From: CAVUCH01 sp963763095
GTDB lineage: Bacteria > Acidobacteriota > Vicinamibacteria > Vicinamibacterales > JAENWD01
Direction: 5' to 3'
Assembly: GCA_963763095.1 (NCBI GenBank)
Contig: CAVXNR010000009.1
Location: 124,001-188,000, forward strand
Length of the DNA stretch: 64,000 nt
The notes beneath the pieces were generated by a model, which ran no database searches, was not told where the DNA came from, and saw only the letters and a program-made list of their open reading frames with translations. Positions 16,055 through 28,168 of this stretch are shown here, one piece after another. Position numbers and translations under genes: made by a program. How positions within the stretch are numbered: the stretch's first letter is position 1; each line of letters starts with the position of its first letter.

Positions 16055-17972
16055 GTGGGAGCCGGGCTCGTCTATCGCGGGGTGGCGCGGCAGCGGCTGA
16101 TCGCAGCCGCGGTGGTCGCGGCGGGTGCATTCGCGCTGTATCGGGCCACACTGCTCCCCGTCGCTGGACTTCGGCGACACGGCGGCTTTCCAGGACGCCG
16201 GCGGTGCGCTCGAGGTCACGCCGCGCCAGGGATATCCCCTGTATTTCGCGATCGGGAACCTCGTCGTGTGGCTGGCCGGAGGCGAGCCCGCCTTCGGCAT
16301 GAACCTCGCCTCCGCCATCTGCGCCGCGCTCGCGTGCGGGCTCCTCACCTGGCTCGCCGCCGATCTCACCGGGTCGCTTTCCGCCGGTGTCTTCACGGGC
16401 GCGCTCTTCGCGGGCTCGTATACCTTCTGGTCGCAGGCGGTCATCGCGGAGGTCTACGCGCTGCACGTGCTGATGCTGACCGCATCGCTCATCGCGCTGA
16501 CGTGGTGGGCGAAGCGCCCCGAGTCGTTGACGCGGCTCTGCGTGTTCTTTGCCGTTTACGCACTCGGGTTCGGGAATCATCTGATGATGGTGCTGCTGTT
16601 CCCGGCAGCCACGCTGTTCCTGGCCTCCACCATCCCGGGTGGGCCACGCGCGCTCCTGCAGCCGCGCATCGTAGGGATGGCCGTGCTGATCGCGGCGTTG
16701 GGGGCGCTTCAATACGCGTGGAACTTCCGCAGCATGTACACGAGCCTTGTCCCGCCCGAGAGCCTCTCCGAGGCTCTGCAGACGTTCTGGTTCGACGTCA
16801 CGAAGAGCGACTGGCGCAGCACGATGATCATGGGCGTGGACGAATCGGCGCTGCGGCCGCGGCTCGGGCTGTACTGGTTCGATGTCGTCCAGCAGTTCGG
16901 CAGGATGGGCGTGGCGGTGGCACTGATTGGCATCGCAGGTCTCGTCCGGCAGCCGCGGATGTGCCTGTTGATCGTCACCACGTGGATGGTTTCGGCGTTC
17001 TTTGCCTACACCTACAACGTCGGCGATGCCCACGTCTTCTTCCTGCCATCGCACGTCTTCGTGGCGCTCACGGCCGGTTACGGCGTTGCGGTCCTGCTGC
17101 AGGTGGCGGCCTCGCTTCAGCCTGCCGCGGTGACAATCATCGCCGTCGCCGCGCTGACTTTCGCCGGCTGGCGGGTGTTCGATACCTGGCCCGCCGTGGA
17201 TCGGAGCGGCGACACGCGTCCTTCGGACCTCGTGCGCAAACTGGCAGGCGACCTGCCGTCCACGCGTGCAGTCCTCGTGGCCGACCTGAACTGGCAGCTG
17301 CAAAACGGGCTCGACTACTACGCGCGCCACACGAATCCCGACCTGCTGCACCTCCGGGCCGCGGGCCGGCTGCTCACGCTGCCCTGGCTGATTCAGGACA
17401 ATCTGCGGCACGGCCGCGACATCGTGCTGACGCGCGGCTCCGCCCACCTGGTGAAACAAGCGTTCGGGGATACCTGGCGCATCGAACAGGAGCGGCGTGG
17501 GACACCACTTCGCGAGCAGGTCACGCAGCTCCCTCGCGGCACACCGTTCGTGCTGGTACTGCTGAGGGCCTATCGGGACGTGCCGCTCGACGTCGAGGAG
17601 CTCACGGCCATCGTGGCTGCCTTGACTGGACACACAGCCACGCTGCCCACGGACAGCGTCTATACAGTGATGGTCGGGCGTGCGGGTGAGCGGCCGGCGG
17701 TCGTGCGGAGCGAAAGCAGGCCATTCCGGCTGCGCATGTCCGTGTCTGACCTGAACTTGGACGTCCGGATGGAGTCCTGGCTGCCGCCCGACACGATACG
17801 CCGCGCCGGCTTCGGGCACGTCGTCGTGAACCGTCATCACGTGCTCACCCTCGAACGCGGTGTGAGCCTCGTAGCCCTCGGCCAGAATGGGGAGACACGC
17901 CTGGCGGGCTATGCCTCGGGGCTCTACGCACCGGAACCACGGTTCCGCATCCGGGCGACGCCCGGCGCATGA
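16055..17972 (+). CDS. DUF2723 (GT117/TMEM260-like) membrane protein, one frameshift
   Basis: DUF2723 proteins are multi-pass membrane proteins related to GT-C glycosyltransferases. The assembled product (about 638 residues) starts at GTG 16055 with a hydrophobic helix (LIAAAVVAAGAFALYRATLL). It then shows the family signature DFGDTAAFQDAGG, PRQGYPLYFAIGNLV, SYTFWSQAVIAEVYALHVL and GFGNHLMMVLLFPA, followed by several more membrane helices and a periplasmic C-terminal region. The frames join near 16160; the locus is one base longer than a multiple of three. It starts four bases after the PolX-like gene, and its stop overlaps the lolA ATG by four bases. Confidence 0.85.
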
Positions 17973-18680
17973 TAGGGTCAACAGCCGTGCTACTCTATGG
18001 ACCAGCTCAACGCCTGCGCCGCGCCGTGATCATTGCCGCCTGTGGCGTCCTCTGGGCGGCGACGGTTGTCGCCAGCGCGTCGCCCGAGCCCGAGGCGCTC
18101 GCCCGGGCCCTGCAGCGCAAGTACGACACGGTTCGCGACTTCTCCACCGACTTCGTGCATAGCTACCAGGGTGGGGTGCTGCGCAAGACGGTGACCGAGC
18201 GGGGTCGGCTGCTGGTCAAGAAACCCGGCAAGATGCGTTGGGCGTACACCGGCGACGAACAGAAGGTCTTCGTCTCAGATGGCCGGAAGCTGTATCCCGT
18301 ACATCCCGGCTGACAAGCAGGTGTACGTGGGGTCCGTTCCCGCGGACGATCAGGCATCCACTCCCGCGTTGTTCCTCGCCGGCAAGGGCCAGTTGCTGCG
18401 CGACTTCGTCATCAGCGCCGGCACGGTGCCGCCGGGCGCACCAGCCGGGAGCGCGGCACTGAAGCTCGTGCCGAGGCGCGGCGACGGCGATTACGAGTGG
18501 CTCGGCCTCGTGGTCGACGAGGCGTCGCTGCAGCTCCGGATCCTCGTGGCGGGCGACAAGCAGGGCGGTCGATCGACCTTTACGTTCACCAACATGAAGG
18601 AGAACGTTGGCCTCTCCGACGGTGAGTTCACATTCAAGATTCCCCGCGGCGTCGATGTCGTCACCGACACGCCTCGCTGA
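17969..18680 (+). CDS. lolA: outer-membrane lipoprotein carrier protein LolA, one frameshift
   Basis: LolA carries lipoproteins across the periplasm to the outer membrane. The N-terminal part (ATG 17969) has a signal segment (AVIIAACGVLWAATVVASA) and the LolA core LQRKYDTVRDFSTDFVHSYQGG, RGRLLVKKPGKMRWAY and KVFVSDGRKLY. The continuation PADKQVYVGSV, followed by FKIPRGVDVV, is in the next frame. The break is near 18296 (TATCCCGTAC), and one extra base explains it: 712 bases, 236 residues when corrected. ATGA overlap with the preceding gene suggests coupling. The C-terminal FTFTNMKENVGLSDGEFTF strand is typical. Confidence 0.88.
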
Positions 18681-18684
18681 CGCG

Positions 18685-20540
18685 ATGGGTCGAACCCTGC
18701 TCGCCGGCGCTTGGTCTTCTGGCGCTCGCCTCGGCGATGGGGTGTGCCTCTGGCGCAGTAGGACGCGCTCGCGTGGCGGAACAGCAGCAGGACTACGACC
18801 GCGCCGTCGTCGAGTACACGCAGGCGCTCAAGGAGCGGCCAGAAGATAAGGAGGCGCGGCTCGCCCTGGATCGCGCGAGGGTGCGCGCATCGCAGCAGCA
18901 TTTCCAGCGCGGCCGCCGGCTCGAGGCCGTCGGCCGGTACGAGGAGGCGCTCCTCGAATTGCAGGTAGCCGCGGAGCTGAATCCATCCAACGGCGACGTG
19001 GAAGATCTGCTGCGATCGACCCGCCTGGCCCTGCGCAACAAGATTGCGGTATCCAGGGAAGGCAAGACGAAGCTCGAAACGCTGATGGAGCACGGGCGCG
19101 AGTCGGGACCCATCGGCCTGGAGCTGCCGAAAGACATCAAGCTGCCGTCCTCGCTCGTTTTTCGAGACGCCAGCAGCCGCGACGTCCTGACGGCGCTTGC
19201 CCGCTTCGCCAATGTCAACATCACCTTCGATCCCGCCTTCCGAGAGACGCCAATCACGATCGAGGTGCGGAACACCACGTTCGAAGACGCCCTTTCCTCG
19301 GTCACCGCGACCACGCGGACGTTCTTCCGGGTGACGGCGCCGCGCACAGTCACCATCGTGCCAGACACCCCGGCGAAGCGCCGCGAGTACCAGGAGGAGA
19401 TCGTCCGGACGTTCTATCTAAGCAACGCGGAGCTGAAGGAGACGATCGATCTCCTGCGCATCGTCGTCGACGCGCGCCGCGTAGCGGGCATGCCCGGCAC
19501 GAACGCGATCTCGATAAAGGATTCGCCCGAACGCATCGCCGCGGCCGGACGCGTCATTACAGCGATTGACAAGGCGCGGCCCGAAGTGGTCCTCGACGTA
19601 GAGTTGCTCGAGGTGGATCGCACCAAACTGCGCGAGTACGGGCTTCAGATTGCCTCGCCAGGTAACCCCCCGTCCGCCGGGATCAACGGCACAGCGGATG
19701 TCAATCGCCCGAACTTTACATTGCGCGATCTCCGCGAACTCACGGCGTCGGATGTGTTCCTCACGGGCGTTCCCGCCCTCTACTACCGTCTGCTGAAGAG
19801 TGACACCAACACACGCACGCTGGCCAACCCGCAACTGCGTACCACCGACGGTATCGCCGCCCAGGCGCGGTTCGGCGAGCGGGTACCCGTCCCGGTCACG
19901 ACGTTCTCCCCGATCGCCACCGGCGGCGTGCCTCAGCAGCCCATCACGTCCTTCAACTACGAAAACATCGGCGTGAACATCGACATCACCCCGCGCACGC
20001 ACCACAACGATGACGTGTCGCTGACGATGAAGGTGGAAGTGAGCAGCATCTCCGGCACCGGCTTCGGCGGGCTGCCGACGTTCGGCACCCGGTTCATCAA
20101 CACGGTGCTGCGCCTGCGGGACGGGGAGACGAACGTGCTCGCCGGCCTTATCCGCGACGAGGAGCGCGTCCTTCTCGAAGGCATTCCCGGGCTGAGCGAC
20201 ATTCCCGGGACTGGGGAAGCTGTTCACGCGGACGCGCAAGGAGGCACAGGAGACCGATATCCTGCTCACGCTCACGCCGCACATCGTGCGCGTGCTGGAG
20301 CTGAGCGAAGCGGACCTGCGACCGTTCCGCGTGCGCAGCGGGCCAGCCGCGCCGCTGATCGATCTGCCCGCGCCAGAGCCCCCGCCCGCCCGCGACCAGC
20401 CGCGGCCGTTGCAGGAGCGTCCGTCCGCTCCGGCTACCCAGCAGCCGATCGGCCCGATCACACCCCCGGTTCCGCCGGCGCAGCAGGAGCCCCCCTCCCA
20501 GGAAGCGCCGCAGGATCCGACGACGACCCCGCCGGGCTGA
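18685..20540 (+). CDS. TPR-containing secretin (GspD/PilQ-like), two frameshifts
   Basis: Secretins form outer-membrane channels for type II secretion or type IV pili. The assembled product (about 617 residues) begins MGRTLLAGA, then LGLLALASAMGCASGA, a lipoprotein-like signal. TPR-like helices follow at about 25-110 (YDRAVVEYTQALKERPEDKEA), then an STN/N0-like domain (LVFRDASSRDVLTALARFANVNI) and the secretin core: TLANPQLRTTDG, FNYENIGVNIDITPR, GETNVLAGLIRDEE, GIPGLSDIPGLGKLF and ILLTLTPHIVR. The tail is Pro-rich. Breaks are near 18710 and 20210, each one extra base. Other Gsp or Pil genes are not in the window. Confidence 0.85.
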
Positions 20541-20720
20541 ACCCGCAGTCGGCTGGGCGCGGGTGAGCGACGCTCGAACTGCTGAACGGGGGCGCCCGAT
20601 CGCGGGGCCGCCGAGCGCGACGAACACAGCTGCGCGACCGTTACGGCAGAGTCGCCCTCGTGGATCGACTACACTGCCGGAAACGCCGGTGTCCCCCACA
20701 CACGAGGCACTCCGGCGTGA

Positions 20721-23700
20721 ATGGCCTGCGAGCGGAACTCCGTGACAAGTGGAACTGCCGTCGCTGACGCTCGTCGGTCGATCGCCATCGGTCTGGCCGT
20801 GTCCGTCTCGTACGTGCTCGCGGCCGAACTCGGGTTTCAAGTTGCCTTTGTGGCCGAGCAGGTCACGACCGTGTGGGCACCCACCGGGATCGGCATGGCG
20901 GCTCTCCTTCTCTGGGGACACGCGCTCTGGCCGGCGATTTGGCTCGGCGCGTTCATCGCGAACGCCGGGAGTGACGCGCCACTGTGGACGGCCGCGGCCG
21001 TGGCCACAGGAAACACCCTGGAGGCCGTGGCAGCCGCCTGGATGCTACGCCGTGTTCCCCGCTTCGACCCCACGCTCCGGCGCATCCGCGACGTACCTCG
21101 CGTTCATTCTCATCGGCGCCGCTCTGAGCACAACAGTGAGCGCGACGGCGGGGGCGACCACATTGTGCGCCGCGGCGGTTCAACCGTGGAGCCGCTTCGG
21201 CGTGCTGTGGTTGGACTGGTGGCTGGGTGACGCACTCGGGGCCCTCGTCGTCGCCCCGGTGATCCTGACGACCGTTCGACGGACGTCATGGACGCGACGC
21301 GATTGGCTCGAAGCGTGCTCCCTCGTGAGCGGCGCACTGATAGCCACGCACGTGGTATTTGGCCAGGTGTTTGGTCCCACCAGTGCACATCCTCTCGAAT
21401 ACGTTATTTTTCCCTTCGTGATTGCCGCGGCAATGCGAGGCGGTCAGCTCGTGACCGCGGTGGTCGTCCTCGGGGCCTCCGTCGTCACCATCTGGCACAC
21501 CGTGCAGGGCGCCGGGCCTTTTTCGAGTCCGCAACTTCACCAGAGCCTCGTGCTGTTGCAGGTCTTCATGGGCGTGCTGGCGGGCACAGGTCTGCTGCTC
21601 GCCGCCGCGATGGCGGAACGCGAAACAGGAAAGCGGCGCCGCGCCGCTGGGTACGCGGTAGCCGAAATCCTTGCGGGCGCGCAGAACCTGACGAGCGCCG
21701 CGCCGGCAGTGCTGCAGGGAATCTGCGAGAACCTCCAGTGGCAGTTCGGTGCCCTCTGGCTCGTCGACGAGGAGGATCAGCACCTGCGATGTCCTGCCGT
21801 CTGGAGCGAACCGATCCCCACCACGCGCACGTTTGCCGCTGTCACCAGCGGCATGGTCTTTACGCGCGGGGTAGACCTGCCCGGACGGGTCTGGGCCACG
21901 GGACAGGCGGCCTGGATCGAGGATGTCGGACACGACCCCAATTTCCCGCGCGCCCTCGCAGCCCGTCCCGCAGGCGTGCATGGCGCGTTCGGCTTCCCCA
22001 TCAGCCTGGACGACAGAGTCGTCGGCGTCATCGAGTGCTTCAATCGGACAGTCATGACGCCGGATCTCGACCTCCTGCGGACGATGTCGACAGTCCGCAG
22101 TCAGATTGAGCAGTTCATGGGGCGCAAACGGGAGGAAGCCGCAGTCGTGGCGGCACAGCGCCGGACGTCGGCGATCCTCGAGACCGCTCTCGATCCGGTG
22201 ATCGGGATGGATCATCTCGGCATCATCACCGAGTTCAATCCGGCGGCTGTCCGAACCTTCGGATACTCGCGCGAGGCAGCGCTCGGCCGCGAGCTGGCCG
22301 AGCTCCTCCTCGCCCCGGCTCTGCGCAGCCAGCACCGCGAGGAGCCTGGCCCAATATCTCACCACGGGCAGCGGACGGTTCATGGATCGCCGGCTGGAGA
22401 CCCTGGGGTATCACGCGGATGGCCATGAGTTCCCCGTCGAGATCGCAATCACGCGGGTGACGAAGGAGGACCCGCCCGTGTTCACGCTGTTTGTCCGGGA
22501 CCTGACGGCACGACTGGCGGCCGAACGGGAACGCGAGGAACTCCTGCGCCGCGAAGCAAGGGCGCGGAGCGACGCTGAAGCCGCGAACCGCGCGAAGGAC
22601 GAGTTCCTGGCAACGTTGTCGCATGAGCTTCGCACGCCGCTCAACGCAATCGTCGGTTGGACGCGAATGCTGCTGGACGGCACGATGGACACCCGCAACA
22701 CCAGAGCGGGCGCTGGAGGTCATCGACCGCAATGCGCATCTGCAGACTCAGCTCGTGGCGGACATCCTCGACGTCTCCCGCATCATCACGGGAGGGTTGC
22801 GGCTCGATGTACGGCCCGTGGATCTCGGTAGTGTGATTGGCGCCGCGTTGGACGCGGTGCGCCCGGCCGCCGAGGCGAAGAGAGTCCAGCTGCGCTCGCA
22901 CCTCCCCGCCTCAGCACGGCTCACGCAGGGAGATCCCCAACGCCTGCAGCAGGTCGTGTGGAATCTGCTGTCGAATGCGGTCAAGTTCACCGACACCGGC
23001 GGAACGGTCAGCATCGACCTGATCGATGCGGGATCCCGGGGCGTTCACGTCAGAGTGCAGGACGACGGTGCCGGAATCGATCCCGGGTTTCTGCCGCACG
23101 TGTTCGAACGATTCCGGCAGGCCGATGGATCGGTCAGTCGTCAGCATGGAGGTCTGGGGCTCGGGCTGGCTATCGTTCGACACCTGGTCGAACTGCACGG
23201 CGGCACCGTGCACGCGGACAGCCCTGGCGCGGGCCGGGGTTCCACGTTTACGGTCGAACTCCCGAGATTGGAGCCGGAGGCCCCCAGCGCATTGCGCCCT
23301 CAACGCTCGGGCGTGAGCGGGGACGATGAGGCGGCGCGGAGAATGGCGTTGAGAGGCTATCGACTCCTGGTGGTCGATGACGAGGCGGACGCCCGCGAGC
23401 TCATGACGGCGATTCTGACCGGTGCTGGCGCGCATGTGGAGACCGCTGGCTCCGTACCGGACGCCCTGCGCCAGATAGAGGTGGCGCGGCCGGATGCGCT
23501 GCTCGCCGATCTCGGCATGCCCGGCGTTGACGGGTATGCTCTCATCCGGGAGGTACGGAGCCGGGACGCGGAGAACGGGCGGCATCTGCCCGCTGCTGCC
23601 ATCACAGCCTACGCTGCCGATCGCGATCGGCAGCGCGCCGTGGCTGCCGGATTCGACTGCCACGTGTCCAAACCGATCAGCCCCTCGGCTGTCGTGGACG

Positions 23701-23750
23701 CGGTCCGTTCGATATGCCGCGACCCGGACCACGGGTCGAACATGCGCTGA
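20721..23750 (+). CDS. MASE1-GAF-PAS hybrid histidine kinase, three frameshifts
   Basis: A membrane sensor that would autophosphorylate on His and pass phosphate to its own receiver. Assembled order: MASE1 membrane domain (about eight helices, starting with IAIGLAVSVSYVLAAELGF and TVWAPTGIGMAALLLWG), a GAF domain (LQWQFGALWLVDEEDQHLRC), a PAS domain (RTSAILETALDPVIGMD), HisKA with FLATLSHELRTPLNAIVGW, HATPase with VVWNLLSNAVKFTDTGG and GLGLGLAIV, and a C-terminal REC domain (LLVVDDEADARELM, with Lys in VSKPIS). Breaks near 21090, 22342 and 22703 each move the frame by one extra base; the corrected length is about 1008 residues. The start at 20721 is uncertain. Confidence 0.83.
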
Positions 23751-23793
23751 TTGCCGGCTGCGAATCCGCGAGGGTACCGTGCCTGGAGTTGAG

Positions 23794-24366
23794 ATGATCG
23801 ATGGTCTTGTCGAAGCGGGCTCCCGACTCGTGCAACTCGCCATCGCGTTCCTCCTGGCGCTTCCGATCGCGTGGGATCGCGAGCACAAGGAGCGGAGCGC
23901 GGGACTGCGCACATTCACCCTCGTCGCCGTGTCCACATGCGGATTCCTGATGGCGGCCCGCAGCTCGTTGGGGCCGTCGGTGGACGCAGAGTCACGCGTG
24001 TGGCAGGGACTGCTCACGGGTATCGGCTTCATCGGCAGTGGGGCCATCCTCAAGACGGAGGGCACCGTGCACGGCACGGCCACCGCCGCCAGCATCTGGA
24101 ACACCGCTGCCGTCGGCGCGGCCGTGGCGTATGGCAAGTACGACATTGCCGTCGTTCTGAGCATCGCGAATTTTGCCGTGTTGCGGTGGCTGGCGCCGTT
24201 GCGGAGCCAGCAGAGACCGACCCGCCGCACACGCGAGCTAGTGGAGTCCACGGCTCCCGATCCTTCGCGGCCGCCGGACGGTCGTCCGGCGGCGGGTGGA
24301 GTGACGAGAACATGTCGTAGACGTCCTACGTCCAAGGTCGTAGAATGCCTACGGCCCACACCTTGA
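23794..24366 (+). CDS. MgtC/SapB-family membrane protein
   Basis: MgtC-type proteins are inner-membrane proteins linked to growth in low magnesium and to control of ATP synthase or other transporters. The 190-residue product shows the family pattern AFLLALPIAWDREHKERSAGLRTF, then four or five membrane helices including GLLTGIGFIGSGAILK and GTATAASIWNTAAVGAAVAYGKY. The C-terminal 50 residues are Arg/Pro-rich and unconserved. ATG 23794 is preceded by GGAG (23785-23788); a GTG at 23779 is the alternative. No regulatory leader peptide of the Salmonella type is visible. Confidence 0.88.
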   Translation: MIDGLVEAGSRLVQLAIAFLLALPIAWDREHKERSAGLRTFTLVAVSTCGFLMAARSSLGPSVDAESRVWQGLLTGIGFIGSGAILKTEGTVHGTATAASIWNTAAVGAAVAYGKYDIAVVLSIANFAVLRWLAPLRSQQRPTRRTRELVESTAPDPSRPPDGRPAAGGVTRTCRRRPTSKVVECLRPTP

Positions 24367-24432
24367 CTCCTGCACTCAGCCCGACGTTCCGGCCGGAGAT
24401 AGAGGCGATGCAGACCGAGTGGCATCGTCCCG

Positions 24433-25141
24433 GTGATCGTGCCGATACACGTCGTTGCTGGCGCACTGGCGCTGGTCTTCGGCTATGTCGCCCTGTATGC
24501 GGCCAAAGGAGCCCCGCTGCATCGCAAGAGCGGGATCTTCTTCGTCTACGCGATGCTCACGATGTCGCTCACGGGTGCGTTCATGGAGGCACTGATCACC
24601 AGGCGAATCTCCGTCTCGGTGGTGGCCGGCCTGGTGACCTTCTATTTCGTGACGACCGGGCTGCTGACGTTGCGGCCCCGCGTTCAGATGTCCGGGCGGA
24701 TGGATGCGGCCGCCATGGTGTTCGCGCTGACGGTCGGCCTTCTTGCCTTCCAGGCCGGGTTCGAAATGGCGCACGAGCGGCAGGCCCGAGGCGGTCCCCA
24801 GCTTCATCTTCGGGGCTATGGCGCTGCTGGCCGCGGCAGGCGACCTGCGCATGATCCGTGCAGGGAGGGTCGAGGGTCCCCGTCGGATCGCGAGGCACCT
24901 GTGGCGCATGTGTTTCGCGATGTGGATTGCGGCAGCGTCGTTCTTCTGGGGCCCGCCGCGCCGGGTCCCCGAGGTGCTGCGCATAGGCGCGCTTCTCGCG
25001 TTGGCGGTGCTCCTGCCGATCGCGGTGATGCTGCTCTGGCTGTGGCGCATCCGCGTCAGACGCACGTTCGCGGGAATGGTTGGTTTCAGCGCGTCGCGGA
25101 GCGCACCGCGACGCGACCGTGCTGTCCGTCCAGGCAGATAG
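24433..25141 (+). CDS. DUF2306-like membrane protein, one frameshift
   Basis: Function unknown. The assembled product (about 235 residues) has seven or so membrane helices and begins IVPIHVVAGALALVFGYVALYAAKG and HRKSGIFFVYAML, the pattern of DUF2306-type proteins. After the break near 24785 it continues SFIFGAMALLAAAGDLRMI, a basic loop with HLWRMCFAMW and a last helix. The locus is 709 bases, one over a multiple of three. The start is a GTG at 24433 and is uncertain. It precedes padR by 11 bases. Confidence 0.65.
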
Positions 25142-25152
25142 ACTAGCAAGCG

Positions 25153-25512
25153 ATGGCCAAGCGTCCTGACGATCGGCCCCTGGACCTCCTCCAGGGCACC
25201 CTCGACATGCTCATTCTCCGGACCCTCCAGTGGGGGCCCCAGCACGGCCACGGCATCGGACAAGCGATTCGGGCGCGATCGGACGACCTGCTCAAGGTGG
25301 AGACCGGCTCGCTCTACCCCGCCTTGCACCGCCTCGAGAAGCGCGGATGGCTGAGGTCCGAGTGGGCCGTGAGCGACGCCAACCAGCGGGCCAAGTACTA
25401 CCGCCTCACGGCAGCAGGCAAGGCGCAGTTGTCCCGCGAGCAGGATCGCTGGTCGCAGATGGTGCAGGCGATCGGCCGGATCATGAACCCGGCCCCGGCG
25501 CCCGAGGAGTAG
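25153..25512 (+). CDS. PadR-family transcriptional regulator
   Basis: A 119-residue winged-helix regulator. LLQGTLDMLILRTLQWGPQHGHGI is the first helix and wing start of PadR proteins, KVETGSLYPALHRLEKRGWL is the recognition helix region, and KYYRLTAAGKAQL follows. It sits two bases before the ADOP permease gene. This PadR-ADOP pair is a recurrent arrangement in Acidobacteriota, and PadR probably controls the permease. ATG 25153 is the natural start. Confidence 0.93.
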   Translation: MAKRPDDRPLDLLQGTLDMLILRTLQWGPQHGHGIGQAIRARSDDLLKVETGSLYPALHRLEKRGWLRSEWAVSDANQRAKYYRLTAAGKAQLSREQDRWSQMVQAIGRIMNPAPAPEE

Positions 25513-25514
25513 CG

Positions 25515-28142
25515 ATGGTCCCTGACGAGCGCGACCTCGACGAGGAAATCCGGAGCCACCTGGCCCTCAGCGTCAGGGAACGCATCGAGCGCGGCGAGGA
25601 TCCGGAGGCCGCGCGCCTGGCTGCGATGCGAGAGTTCGGCTACGTGCCTGCCATCCGTGACTCGATGCGGCGCGTGTGGTACAGCCGCCCTCTCGATACG
25701 ATCGCGAGCTTCGGGCAGGAGATGCGAATCGCCCTGCGCTCGTTGAGGCCGTGCCAAGGGGCTGGCGGCCACCGTGGTGGTGACGCTTGCGCTCGGCATC
25801 GGCGCCAACACCGCAATTTTCAGCGTTGTCCGCGAGGTGCTCCTTCGTCCGCTCGTCAACCGAGACCAGGACCGCCTGATCTACATCCGCCAGAGCGCGC
25901 CTGGCCTCGGCGTGGAGAACACCACCTTCTCGGTGCCGGAGATTGAGGACCTCCGGGCACGCATCACGACGATCAGCGCCTTCGCCGACTTTTCGACGAT
26001 CGAGTTCACGATGGTCGGCTTCGGCGAACCCCGCGTAGTGCACGCCGGCGTTGTCAGCGGCTCGTACTTCGAGGTCATGGGTCTTCGCCCGGTGCTCGGG
26101 CGCCTGCTGAACGCGACCGACGATGGCCGCGACGCCGCCGGTGCGGCCGTTCTGACCTACCGGTTCTGGAGCACCGCCCTCGAAGGCGATCGAACCGTGA
26201 TCGGCCGGACCATCCGCCTTGGGACCCGCACCGCACTCGTGGTTGGCGTGCTCGAACCATCCGTGCCATATCCCGTGGAGACGGAGATCATTGCGAACGT
26301 GGTGACCAGCCCGCACCACCTCGGCGCAACGATGGTCTTGTCGCGAACGCACCGGATGACCGAGCTCTTCGGCCGTCTCGAGCGGGGAGCGACGCTCGAG
26401 TCGGCCACGGCGGAGCTGGCAAGAGTGCACGCCGCGATGAGACGCGAGCACCCCGAGGCGTACTCACCGGGCGCCAACATGCAGTTGAGCGCGAAGCAGC
26501 TGCGCGATCAGATCGCGTCGCCGGCGCGGGCGATCCTGCTCGTGCTCCTCGCAGCCGCCGGGCTCGTCTTCGTGATTGCCTGTCTGAACGTCGCCAACCT
26601 GATCCTGGCCCGATCAGTGCGCCGCGAAGGTGAGCTGGCCGTGCGGGCCGCTCTCGGCGCGAGCGCCGGTGCGCTGCGGCGCACGCTGCTCGCGGAGAGC
26701 GTGGTGCTTTGCGGCGCGGGCGCCGTGCTCGGCGTGCTGCTCGCCCGCCCCCTGGTGGCCGTCGTGGGCCGCTATGCCGCGCGGTTCTCGGTGCGGGCGC
26801 TCGACGTCACGGTCGACGCGAGCCTGTTGTGGGTAGGTGCCGGTCTGGCGATGGCAGCGGCGGTCGTCCTCGCGTACGTTCCGCGGCTGCCCAACTCCCA
26901 CGCAGCCACAGGATTGGGGCTCGCGAGCGCGGGACCGACGAATCACCGCCAGCACCAGCAGCCGCCTGCGGGTCTTCGCCGTCACGCAGATCGCGCTCTC
27001 GTACGTGCTCCTCGCCGGAGCGGGCATGCTGCTCACGACCGCTGGTCGCGCTGCAGTCAGCAAAGACCGGCTACAACATGCAGGTGCTGGCACTCGACGT
27101 GCCCATGCCCTTGGACGCCGGTAACACCCAGGTCATCGACTTCTTTCAGGAGTCGGTGCGGCGGATCGGCCGTCTGCCGGATGTAGAAGGGCGTCGCGGT
27201 TGGAGGTTTCGTGCCGTGGCGCGATGCGGGCACTTTCGGTGCCGGGTTCGGGTTGGCCGTCGAAGGCTACACGCCAGCCGACGGCGAGGAGAACCCCCGT
27301 GCCCGGTTGCGCACCGTCACCCCGGGCTTCTTCGCTGTGCTCGGCGTCCCGATGCTCGCCGGCCGCGATTTCACCGCCGAGGACCGCCGCGGCAGCGAGC
27401 GGGTCGTGATCGTGAGCCAGAGCTTTCGTGCGGCGGCTGTTCCCGAACGGCAACGCAGTGAACCGAAAGCTGTGGTGGACGGACCCGTACTTTGGAAAGC
27501 CCGAGCCGCGCCGTATCGTCGGCGTCGTGGCGGACGTTGATGACGAGAGCGTCGTGCCGCGCCCCGCCCTGACGGTGTATCACCCCTTTTCGCAGATGCC
27601 CGTCGGCGGCAGGCTCTTCGTGCACGCGGCTGGCGACCCGTATGCGCTCGTGGCACCGGTGACGCGGATTATCCGCGCCGTCTCCAAGGACCAGCCGGTG
27701 GAGCGCGCTGCGACGCTTGCGGATATTCGCGCCAGCGTGCTCGCGCCCGAGCGGCTGAACGCGTTCGTGTTCTCCGGATTTGCCGGCGTGGCGCTGCATG
27801 ATCGCCGCCGTCGGCGTCGCAGGCGTGCTCGCGTTCTCGGTAAGCGCGCGCACACGCGAGTTCGGCGTCCGGCTGGCCATCGGGTCCACTCCGCGGGACC
27901 TGCTGGTAGGGGTGATGTCTGAAGGTGCGCTCATCGTGGCGATCGGGCTCCTGGCCGGGGCCGCGGCGGGCGGCGCGCTTGGCCTTGCGGCGGCCAGCTA
28001 CTTCGACAACGTGCGGCTCCCGGGCCTCGTGCCCGTCCTGGGCGCGGCAGCCATCATCGTCGGCGCCGCTGTCATCGCATCGCTGATGCCCGCGGCGCGC
28101 GCCTCGCGTGTGGACGTCCTGCAGGCGCTCAGGTCGGAATAG
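25515..28142 (+). CDS. ADOP-type MacB-like ABC permease, six frameshifts as sequenced
   Basis: ADOP permeases are large MacB/FtsX-like proteins of Acidobacteriota with duplicated permease domains and an N-terminal extension, probably working with a separate ATPase in efflux or lipoprotein transport. Start ATG 25515 gives DLDEEIRSHLALSVRERIERGE, then KGLAATVVVTLALGIGANTAIF, a periplasmic MacB core domain, two FtsX-like blocks (VFVIACLNVANLILARSVRR; FGVRLAIGSTPRDLL) and a second core. Breaks near 25756, 26935, 27041, 27189, 27423 and 27796 each equal one extra base; the 2628-base locus corrects to 873 residues, a normal length. Confidence 0.85.
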
Positions 28143-28168
28143 ACAGGTGAGTGAACCGGCGCGCGTCG

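Noticed and set aside
16038..17981. 647-codon minus-strand open frame opposite the DUF2723 gene
   Set aside because: The membrane-protein motifs are on the plus strand; the antisense product is hydrophilic and low in complexity.
21286..22383. 365-codon minus-strand open frame in the hybrid kinase
   Set aside because: Antisense to the MASE1, GAF and PAS domains, with no recognisable domain of its own.
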